NCBI GenBank assembly: GCA_910588465.1
Contig: CAJUOP010000004.1
Span: forward strand, 1 to 64,000
Direction of reading: 5' to 3'
From: an uncultured Christensenellaceae bacterium
GTDB taxonomy: Bacteria; Bacillota; Clostridia; Christensenellales; Borkfalkiaceae
Length of the DNA: 64,000 nt
The notes below the pieces were generated by a model. The model had not been told where the DNA came from. It worked only from the letters and a program-made list of their open reading frames with translations, and searched no databases. A program made the translations under genes and the position numbers. Positions 40,484-47,504 of this stretch are shown piece after piece. Within the stretch, counting starts at the first letter, position 1. Every line of letters starts with the position of its first letter.

Positions 40484-40729
40484 ATGAAAATAAGCACGGC
40501 GGTCGCATTAAGAGTGGCAAATATTTTAAAAGCAAAAAATATGTCGCAATACAAGCTTGAAAGAATGATAGCAATGCCGCACAACACCATGAAAACGCTG
40601 ATGGGAGCAAGAAACAACAGCGTAAACTTAAAGACGGTCATGCAGATCGCGCGCGGACTCGACATAACGACGGCGGAATTTTTCGACGACCCGATTTTCG
40701 AAAATCCCGACCTTGAAATAGACGACTGA
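40484..40729 (+). CDS. small XRE-family regulator
   Basis: An 81-residue helix-turn-helix protein (VANILKAKNMSQYKLERM, then HNTMKTLM and VNLKTVMQIARGLDITTAEFFDDP) of the compact Clostridia type. AGAGGAAA lies before the ATG. It has a short acidic tail and no effector domain. The three GTTGTA-type palindromes upstream are its probable operators. Confidence 0.9.
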   Translation: MKISTAVALRVANILKAKNMSQYKLERMIAMPHNTMKTLMGARNNSVNLKTVMQIARGLDITTAEFFDDPIFENPDLEIDD

Positions 40730-40750
40730 CAAAAATTATACAAGCAAGAA

Positions 40751-40775
40751 GCCGCCCGATTTCGGGCGGCTTTTT
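40751..40775 (+). terminator. terminator after the small XRE gene
   Basis: The stem GCCGCCCGA / TCGGGCGGC with a 2-base loop (or a slightly shorter stem) and a TTTTTAT run, 21 bases after the stop codon. The next gene is convergent and ends at 40786, so one stem may serve both. Confidence 0.8.
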
Positions 40776-40785
40776 ATAGATGCCG

Positions 40786-41817
40786 TTACGCTTCAAATTT
40801 ATAAATCGCCGTATAGGAATACACCTGCCCCGCCTCGATAATCGAGCTGCCCAAAGCGGCGTATGCGGGCACGTTTACGTTGTTGGGAATCGCCTGCGTT
40901 TCCAGGCAAAATCCTCCGCGCTTGCCGTAATGCCCCGTCTTACCCTGCGCGTTCAGTCCGTTGCCCGCATAAAACTGCACGGCGGGAGCGTCCGTATAAC
41001 ACGTCATTTTGATTCCCGTCTTTCTGCTTTCGACCGAGGCGTATTTCGCAAGCTTTCCCGCCGTTTTCAGCACGTAACAATGATCGTAACCCCCTCCGCG
41101 CTTTAAGTCGGGATCGTCAGCTTCCACGTCTTTGCCGATTTCTTTGGGCACGTTAAAGTCGAACGGGGTGCCCGCCACCTTTTTAAATTCTCCGTGCGGG
41201 ATCAGCGTATCGTCCGTGGGAGTAATTTCGTCGCTGTCGATCCAGAGCACGTTATCCTCGCTCGACCCGCCGTTTTCGCCGTTCATATTAAAATAAGCGT
41301 GGTTGGTAAGGCTCACCGCCGTCTTTTTGTCCGATACCGCATGATAGCTTATTTTCAGCTCTCCGCCGACGAACGAATATACAACGGTAACCTTCAGCGT
41401 GCCGGGATAGTTTTCCTCGCCGTCGGGCGACGTGTAAGTTAAAATCAGCTCCTCCCCCTTGATCTCGTGCGCCCATATCTTTTTGTCGAAGCCCTCCTTG
41501 CCGCCGTGCAGATGGTTGCCCCTGTCGTTGCAGAACAGTTGATATTCCTTGCCGTCGATTTTCAACCTGCCCTTTTCGATACGGTTGCCGAATCTTCCGA
41601 TGAGCGCGCCTAAATAACCGCCCGTGTGCTGATAGCCCGCCGCGTCCGCATAGCCGAGCAGCACGTCCGTGGGATTCCCGTTTTTATCGGGCACTACGAT
41701 GCTTTGCAGCGTTCCGCCCAGATTCAGCACCGTTGCCGAACGAGGTCCGTCCGAAAGCGTGAACATGAGCACCTCGCGCCCGTCGTCCGTTTTACCGAAT
41801 TGTTTTACCGTAATCAT
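40786..41817 (-). CDS. galM: aldose 1-epimerase (mutarotase)
   Basis: Interconverts alpha and beta anomers of galactose and other aldoses. The 343-residue length is typical. Visible motifs are GALIGRFGNRI (about 73-83), NDRGNHLHGG with the catalytic base region (about 96-105), the catalytic His in LTNHAYFN and the C-terminal FCLETQAIPN. No signal peptide. AAAGGAG precedes the ATG. It stands alone, without gal genes, so it probably acts on general sugar intake. Confidence 0.95.
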   Translation of the reverse strand: MITVKQFGKTDDGREVLMFTLSDGPRSATVLNLGGTLQSIVVPDKNGNPTDVLLGYADAAGYQHTGGYLGALIGRFGNRIEKGRLKIDGKEYQLFCNDRGNHLHGGKEGFDKKIWAHEIKGEELILTYTSPDGEENYPGTLKVTVVYSFVGGELKISYHAVSDKKTAVSLTNHAYFNMNGENGGSSEDNVLWIDSDEITPTDDTLIPHGEFKKVAGTPFDFNVPKEIGKDVEADDPDLKRGGGYDHCYVLKTAGKLAKYASVESRKTGIKMTCYTDAPAVQFYAGNGLNAQGKTGHYGKRGGFCLETQAIPNNVNVPAYAALGSSIIEAGQVYSYTAIYKFEA

Positions 41818-41847
41818 AATAAACTCCTTTCCTGACTTTCTCCCCGT

Positions 41848-41876
41848 ATTATATCACAAAATAACCGCAATGTAAA
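41848..41876 (-). promoter_or_regulatory. galM promoter
   Basis: Minus-strand TTTACA (41871-41876), 17 bases ending in TGA, TATAAT (41848-41853). It has an extended -10. Its -35 overlaps the AAATA box of the putative promoter for the divergent deacetylase. Confidence 0.75.
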
Positions 41877-41901
41877 TACTTTTTTCAAAACGCCGCAAAC
41901 T
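41874..41901 (+). promoter_or_regulatory. weak sigma-G-like promoter before the deacetylase gene
   Basis: AAATA (41874-41878), 17 bases, CAAACT (41896-41901), then six bases to the ATG at 41908. This matches four of five and about five of seven bases of the sigma-G consensus. The geometry is the same as at gerAA. The match is weak, and I list it because the gene lacks a Shine-Dalgarno. Confidence 0.3.
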
Positions 41902-41907
41902 GAAAAT

Positions 41908-42591
41908 ATGCAAAAGCGATATCTTCCCGCCATGTTTTTCTTTGTCGTGCTGTTGGTTCTGCTCGCGCACTTCGGGGGCAGACTTTCCGCCGTGCCCGCC
42001 ATGACGTACGCCGAAGAGCAAAAGAGCGTTTACCTCACCTTCGACGACGGACCGAGCACTATCGTTACGGGAAAAATACTCGACGTATTAAAACAGGAAA
42101 AAATAAAAGCCACGTTCTTTATCGTAAGCGACCGCGTGTCGGGCAGAAAAGAAACCCTCCGCCGCATTGCGGCGGAGGGGCACACGCTGGGCGTGCACTC
42201 GAAATCGCACGTATATTCGGAAATTTACTCCTCCGAAAAGGCGTTTTTGCACGACGTGGATTCCTGCGCCAACGTCATTACGCAAACGACGGGCGTCATT
42301 CCCCACGTATACCGTTTTCCGGGGGGAGGCTTTCAGATCCGCAAAAAATATACCGAGCTGTTGGAGCATAAGGGCTATCGCGTGATTGGCTGGAACGCCG
42401 TTTGCGGCGACGAAGAGATCCCGAACGCCTCTGCGGAAACGCTGTACAAGACCGCGGTAAAAACCTCTCAGGGTAAAAAGAAAGTGGTGCTTCTGCTGCA
42501 CGATTCCGCAGCAAGGAAGGCGACGGCGGAAGCTCTGCCCGAAATTATCGCGCACTATCGGGAAAACGGATACGTTTTCCGCGCGTTTTAA
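41908..42591 (+). CDS. polysaccharide deacetylase (NodB fold), secreted or membrane-anchored
   Basis: Removes N-acetyl groups from a wall polymer outside the membrane. The 227-residue protein has an N-terminal membrane segment (residues 7-22), then the CE4 motifs: TFDDGPS (motif 1, Asp-Asp pair), HSKSH (motif 2, metal His pair) and RFPGGGF (motif 3). Length and architecture fit spore-cortex deacetylases of the PdaA/PdaB type as well as general chitooligosaccharide deacetylase-like proteins. No Shine-Dalgarno precedes the ATG. The last 47 bases overlap the convergent Ca2+-ATPase gene. Confidence 0.9.
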   Translation: MQKRYLPAMFFFVVLLVLLAHFGGRLSAVPAMTYAEEQKSVYLTFDDGPSTIVTGKILDVLKQEKIKATFFIVSDRVSGRKETLRRIAAEGHTLGVHSKSHVYSEIYSSEKAFLHDVDSCANVITQTTGVIPHVYRFPGGGFQIRKKYTELLEHKGYRVIGWNAVCGDEEIPNASAETLYKTAVKTSQGKKKVVLLLHDSAARKATAEALPEIIAHYRENGYVFRAF

Positions 42592-45196
42592 CGGGGCGCT
42601 CGCCCTTCCGTCTTTTTCCCGCCAGCCTCCAAACGGCTTTATACAGCTCGCCCGCGGGCACGATCGCAACCGAAAGACCGAATACCGCCGCCCATTGCAC
42701 GCCGTTTAACGGAGTTAAGTTAAACGCCGCGGCAAGCGGAGGCGCCACCACGAGCAGCACGTTTACCGCAATGCCGATGAGCACTGTAACGAGCAGCGTT
42801 TTGTTGGAAAAGAAATTTTTCAGCGTCATCCTGCCCTCGCCCCGCACGTTGAACGCATGGAAGAGCTCGAGGAAGGAGAGCGTGACGAACGCCGCGGTGG
42901 AGGCGGCGAGGTTGCCCCACATATTCACTCCGTACATGAACAGCCCCACCGTGATCGCCGTTTGCATGAAGCCGAAAAACAGCATATCGGCAATCGCGCG
43001 TTTACTGAATATTTCCTTTTCGGAAACGGGCGGTCGCTCCATCGCCCCGAAGGTGCGCTCCACGCCCAGCGCGAGCACGGGCAGCGAATCGGTGATCAGG
43101 TTGATCCACAGCAGCTGGCTGGAAGTCAAAAAACTGTACCGCCACAAAAACAGACTTACGACGAGCACGGCAAGTACTTCCGCCAGGTTGGTGGCAAGGA
43201 AAAACGCGATCGTCTTTTTGATATTGGAAAAAACGTTCCGCCCCTCTTCCACCGCGTTCACCATGGTGGTAAAGTCGTCGTCCGTGATCACCATGTCCGC
43301 GGCGCTCTTTGTTACGTCCGTGCCCGAGCCCATGGCAACGCCGATATCCGCCGCCTTGATGGAGGGCGCGTCGTTCACGCCGTCCCCCGTCATGGCGACC
43401 ACTTCGCCGTGCTTTTGCAGCGCCTTTACGATCTCCATTTTATGCTTGGGAGAAACGCGGGCGTACACGGCGTAACGGGGCGCGCGCTCGAAGAACTCCT
43501 CTTCGCTCATGCCGTCCAGCTCTTCGCCCGTCGCGACCTGCTCGCGCGAGGAAGCGATCCCCAGCCTTTGGGCGATCGCAAACGCGGTGTCCGCGCTGTC
43601 TCCCGTGATCATCACCGTACGGATCCCCGCGCGCTTGCACGCGGCGACCGCCTCCTTCGCGCCCTCCTTGGGCGGGTCGAACATGGCGACGATCCCCAAA
43701 AACGTGAGGTTCTCCTCCCGCACCGTGCCCGAATATTCTCCCTCCGCAAAGGCGAGCACCCGCATCGCCTTTTGCGAACAAGCGGCAATGCTCGCGCAAA
43801 TGCGCGTTTTGTCCTGCTCGGTGAGCGCGCGCACGCCCTCCGCCGTGTTCAGTTTGGTACACTTTTTTAACAGGACGTCCGCCGCGCCCTTTACGTAAAG
43901 CCCGGTTTTCCCGTCCGCTTCCGCCGCCACGCTCATCATCTTGCGCTCGGACGAAAACGCGTTGCCGCCCACCGTCTGCGCGCGGAACACATACCGCAGA
44001 CGGTCGGCATATTCCACGATCGCAACCTCCGTGGGATCGCCCACGTAACCGCCCGCGCTGCCCTTTACCGTATGGCAAACGCGCATACACGCGAGCAGCT
44101 TTTTTTGCGCGGGCGTCTCGCAAAACACTTCCGTTTCCGCGCTTTGGAAATCCGTTTTGATCTCCTGCACCGTCATTTTATTGCAGGTGAGCGTGCCCGT
44201 CTTATCCGAACAGATACAGCTGCACCCGCCCAGCGTTTCCACCGCGGAAAGCTTGCGCATCACGGCGCGCGCCTTAGCCATGCGCTGCACGCCCATGGCG
44301 AGAATAATGGTGACGACGGCGCCCATTCCCTCGGGGATCGCCGCAACGGCGACTGCAACGGCGTTCATCACGTTTTGCAAAAAGCTGACCCTGTGCGAGA
44401 GCAAGCCGCCCGCGAACAGCACGAGCGCCACCGAAATCACCGTTGCAGAAATAATTTTTCCCAGCTTTAACACCGTCTTATCGAGCGGGGTCAAAACGGG
44501 TCGGCTCTTTTTCAGCAGCCCCGCGATTTTTCCCATTTCGGTGTCCATGCCCGTGGCGACCACCACGCAGCGCGCCGAGCCCTTTACGCAGAACGTGGAA
44601 AAATGCGCGGTGTTGCAGCGCTCGGCAAGGGCGGATTTTTTTACCACGCAGTCGTATTTTTTCACGGGCTTGCTCTCGCCCGTGAGCGCCGATTCGTCCG
44701 TACGGAAATTTTCGCTGCGCAGAATTCTGCAATCTGCGGGCACCATGTCGCCCTCCTCCAGCTCGACGATATCTCCCACGACCAGCTCTTCCGCGTCGAT
44801 CAGAATCACTCTGCCGTCACGGACGACCTTGGCTTTACAGACCGACATCTTTTTTAAGTTCGCGATCGCCGCGTCCGCGCGATATTGCTGAATAAATCCG
44901 ACGATTGCGTTCAAAAGGATAATAAAGAGCAGGATTCCCGTATCCACCAGCTCGTTCCGATCCTTGGTGATAAAGGCGAGCACGGCGGAAAGAAATGCCG
45001 CCGCAATTAAAATAATGCTCATTAAATCCTTGAACTGCATAAAAAACAGCCCGAGCTTACTCTTTTTCTTTTCCTCTTTCAGCGCGTTCCTGCCGTTTTT
45101 TGCAAGACGTCTTTGCGCCTCTTCGGAGGTGAGCCCCTGCTCGCTCCCCTCCACCGCTTCGAATACTTTTTTGATTTCCGATCCGTACTGTTCCAT
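42545..45196 (-). CDS. P-type Ca2+-ATPase (P2A, YloB-like)
   Basis: An 883-residue cation pump with the full P-type order: N-terminal cation-ATPase domain, actuator motif LTGES, phosphorylation site CSDKTGT (Asp331), nucleotide domain with KGA, hinge TGDGVNDAPS, and ten membrane helices. The calcium-site residues of helices 5 and 6 are kept (TNLAEV; NLITD). In helix 4 the usual PEGLP is PEGMG. Bacillus YloB, the nearest known type, is expressed in sporulation. There is no Shine-Dalgarno; a sigma-E-like promoter ends six bases before the ATG. The C-terminal codons overlap the deacetylase gene. Confidence 0.93.
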   Translation of the reverse strand: MEQYGSEIKKVFEAVEGSEQGLTSEEAQRRLAKNGRNALKEEKKKSKLGLFFMQFKDLMSIILIAAAFLSAVLAFITKDRNELVDTGILLFIILLNAIVGFIQQYRADAAIANLKKMSVCKAKVVRDGRVILIDAEELVVGDIVELEEGDMVPADCRILRSENFRTDESALTGESKPVKKYDCVVKKSALAERCNTAHFSTFCVKGSARCVVVATGMDTEMGKIAGLLKKSRPVLTPLDKTVLKLGKIISATVISVALVLFAGGLLSHRVSFLQNVMNAVAVAVAAIPEGMGAVVTIILAMGVQRMAKARAVMRKLSAVETLGGCSCICSDKTGTLTCNKMTVQEIKTDFQSAETEVFCETPAQKKLLACMRVCHTVKGSAGGYVGDPTEVAIVEYADRLRYVFRAQTVGGNAFSSERKMMSVAAEADGKTGLYVKGAADVLLKKCTKLNTAEGVRALTEQDKTRICASIAACSQKAMRVLAFAEGEYSGTVREENLTFLGIVAMFDPPKEGAKEAVAACKRAGIRTVMITGDSADTAFAIAQRLGIASSREQVATGEELDGMSEEEFFERAPRYAVYARVSPKHKMEIVKALQKHGEVVAMTGDGVNDAPSIKAADIGVAMGSGTDVTKSAADMVITDDDFTTMVNAVEEGRNVFSNIKKTIAFFLATNLAEVLAVLVVSLFLWRYSFLTSSQLLWINLITDSLPVLALGVERTFGAMERPPVSEKEIFSKRAIADMLFFGFMQTAITVGLFMYGVNMWGNLAASTAAFVTLSFLELFHAFNVRGEGRMTLKNFFSNKTLLVTVLIGIAVNVLLVVAPPLAAAFNLTPLNGVQWAAVFGLSVAIVPAGELYKAVWRLAGKRRKGERPVKTRGKRIRFPDSAR

Positions 45197-45202
45197 ACGC
45201 TT

Positions 45203-45231
45203 AACGTATGAAAAAAGGGGCTTGATTATGC
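45203..45231 (-). promoter_or_regulatory. sigma-E-like promoter of the Ca2+-ATPase gene
   Basis: Minus-strand GCATAAT (45225-45231), exactly 14 bases, CATACGTT (45203-45210). The published sigma-E consensus is ZHATAXX-N14-CATACAHT; only two -10 bases differ. It lies inside the terminator hairpin of the upstream kinase gene. Six bases separate it from the ATG at 45196, so the mRNA would be leaderless. Confidence 0.55.
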
Positions 45232-45239
45232 CCCTTTTT
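45211..45239 (-). terminator. terminator at the end of the six-gene kinase/MoxR locus
   Basis: Arms AAAAAGGGGC / GCCCCTTTTT with an 8-base loop. On the minus strand the T-run precedes CATACG. It lies 21 bases after the stop codon of the last kinase gene. Confidence 0.85.
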
Positions 45240-45259
45240 AATATCCCGTAAGGATAGGC

Positions 45260-47467
45260 TTATTCTTTTTTACCTTCGGTGTTGCCGCTGCGCAAATTCT
45301 CCATTTTTTGCAGCAGCGCCTTAATGTCGATGGGTTTGGTCAAAAAGTCGTTCATGCCGCTGTCGAACGCCTTGATGCGGTCCTCTTTAAACGAGTTCGC
45401 GGTGCAGGCGAATATGGGAACGGTCTTTGCGTCCGGACGGTCTAAGCTTCTTATTTTTTTCGAAGCCTCGCAGCCGTCCATAACGGGCATACGCATATCC
45501 ATGAGCACCACGCCGTATTCGTTCGGCTTCGACTGCGCGAACATTTCCACCGCCTGGCTGCCGTCTACCGCGTAACCCACTTCGAAGCCGGAATCCTTTA
45601 ATATCTCGATGAGGATCTCGGCGTTCAGTTCGTTGTCCTCGGCAATGAGGACCTTCATGGACTCCGTTTCCGACTTATACGCTTGCGCCATCCGTTCCGC
45701 TTCCTCGTCCACGTTAAAGTTCAGATAGTCCGGAATATCCGAAATTTCGGCGGGAATGCTAATGGTAAATTTGCTGCCCTTGTTCAGCTCGCTTTCCACC
45801 TTGATCTCGCCGCCCATCGCGTTTACCAGCAATTTACTGATGGGCATGCCCAAGCCCGTGCCCTTGATCGAATCGGAATTGCTGTTTCGCTCCTGCGTGA
45901 ACACGTCGAAAATTTTGGTAAGGAATTCCTTGCTCATGCCGCAACCCGAATCCTCGCAGATAAACGTGGTGGTCACGTGCGTTTCGTCCGTCTTGATCTG
46001 CCGCACCGAAAGCTTGATAAATCCGCCCGCGGGCGTAAATTTCGCGGCGTTGCTGATAATGTTCATCAGCACCTGTTTAATATGTACCTCGTCGCCCAAA
46101 ATGCAGGGCACCGTTATCTTTACGTCGGTGTTGTATTCGATGCCGCGGTTTTTAATGTTGTCGCACTGCATCGAGAAAATCGCGTCGACAAGCGCCTCGA
46201 TCAAAAGCGGCTCTTTTACGACCTCCACTTTTCCCGCGCGCAGCTTGGAAACGTCTAAGATATCGTTAATAAGCGCGAGCAGATATTTGGAGGTGCTGTG
46301 CGATTTGGAGAGCCACGCCTTTACCTGATTCTTTTTGGACGGATCGTCGATGGCGGTGATCATTAAATAATTCAGCCCCACAAGCCCGTTGAGCGGCGTT
46401 CGTATCTCGTGGCTCATGTTGGAAAGGAATTCGCTCTGCGCCTTTTCCCGCGCCAGCGCCTGCTCCGTTTTGTTTTGCGTGCGCAGCACGATAATCAACG
46501 CAACGATGCTTACCGAAACGAGGATCGCCAGCGCGATGATAACAAGCATAATAAACGGGCTGCCCTGTTCGTTCAACGCTTCGTAATCCACCGTCAAACG
46601 GAAATACCAGTCGATATTATCGTCGAAGGGCATACAGTAGCTCACTCTGGACTTTCCTCCGTTGGTGTGGCGGAACAGGAACGTTTTATTCTCCGTCATG
46701 TTCTGCCTTACTTCCTCCCAGCTCATGTCCGTCTTTTCATAAGTCTGAATATTGCGGAACCAGTTTCCCGCCTCCGCCTTGTCGCTGTCCACCTTGTTTA
46801 CGATGATATCGCCTTTCAGGTCCACTACGGTGGTCAAGCCGCGGCACTCCCCGTCGCCGTCGAGAAAGCTTTCGAGCACGAGACCGCTTGTAATGGTGGA
46901 ACGGCGCGCAACGCCGATCGCGGCGATCACCGTGCGGTTTTCGCTGCCCACTTTAATATTGTATTCGTCCTCCAGCTTATGTCCGTAAATGGCGACTTTA
47001 TCGTATTCGAGAATGGGGAGCGCGTCGAATCCGACCATATTCTGATGCTTGGTTTGCAGAATGGGCATAAAGTCGTAAAAGATATTCTCCCCGTTTACAA
47101 CCGAGTTCTGATGACGATAGGCTAAATCGGTATAATACGTACCGTCCTCCGTAATCATGTAAATCTTATCGAAGGAGGATTCTTGAGACTCATGCTTCAA
47201 ATACTCCACTACCTTGTCGTCGTCGGTCAGGGAACCCTGATTCCGATTCAGCCGACTGCTGAACCGTTCCAGATTTTTCCAATTAAATTCGACGTAATTG
47301 GTGATCGTATTCCGATCGTGCGAGGCAATCTCGCTGATCGTGTTAATGACGTTGTTCTCCACGATCCCGTTGATCACCACAGAATAGATCCCGATGATGA
47401 GCCCCACCGTGAGCGCCACGATAAACGCGACGATCGCATACGCAATCTTTTTTCTTCTCTTTAACAT
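45260..47467 (-). CDS. membrane hybrid histidine kinase with Cache-like sensor
   Basis: A 735-residue sensor: transmembrane helix 1 (about 10-33), an extracytoplasmic Cache-like domain (about 40-305), helix 2 (about 310-335), a HisKA dimerisation domain with phospho-His353 (SHEIRTP), an HATPase domain with GTGLGMPIS, and a C-terminal receiver domain (about 600-725) with Asp657 in VLMDMRMP and conserved Lys in TKPID. There is no Hpt or DNA-binding output domain, so a partner must carry the signal. AAGGTG precedes the ATG, 37 bases after the transglutaminase-like gene. It is the last gene of the locus. Confidence 0.92.
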   Translation of the reverse strand: MLKRRKKIAYAIVAFIVALTVGLIIGIYSVVINGIVENNVINTISEIASHDRNTITNYVEFNWKNLERFSSRLNRNQGSLTDDDKVVEYLKHESQESSFDKIYMITEDGTYYTDLAYRHQNSVVNGENIFYDFMPILQTKHQNMVGFDALPILEYDKVAIYGHKLEDEYNIKVGSENRTVIAAIGVARRSTITSGLVLESFLDGDGECRGLTTVVDLKGDIIVNKVDSDKAEAGNWFRNIQTYEKTDMSWEEVRQNMTENKTFLFRHTNGGKSRVSYCMPFDDNIDWYFRLTVDYEALNEQGSPFIMLVIIALAILVSVSIVALIIVLRTQNKTEQALAREKAQSEFLSNMSHEIRTPLNGLVGLNYLMITAIDDPSKKNQVKAWLSKSHSTSKYLLALINDILDVSKLRAGKVEVVKEPLLIEALVDAIFSMQCDNIKNRGIEYNTDVKITVPCILGDEVHIKQVLMNIISNAAKFTPAGGFIKLSVRQIKTDETHVTTTFICEDSGCGMSKEFLTKIFDVFTQERNSNSDSIKGTGLGMPISKLLVNAMGGEIKVESELNKGSKFTISIPAEISDIPDYLNFNVDEEAERMAQAYKSETESMKVLIAEDNELNAEILIEILKDSGFEVGYAVDGSQAVEMFAQSKPNEYGVVLMDMRMPVMDGCEASKKIRSLDRPDAKTVPIFACTANSFKEDRIKAFDSGMNDFLTKPIDIKALLQKMENLRSGNTEGKKE

Positions 47468-47504
47468 AGTTTCACCTTCTCTATCAAAAATAAGTTTTAA
47501 AAGC

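Noticed and set aside
33915..40729. Defence island around the giant helicase
   Set aside because: Apart from the helicase, only repeats and a small XRE/DUF6809-like pair are present; no restriction, toxin-antitoxin or other defence gene is recognisable.
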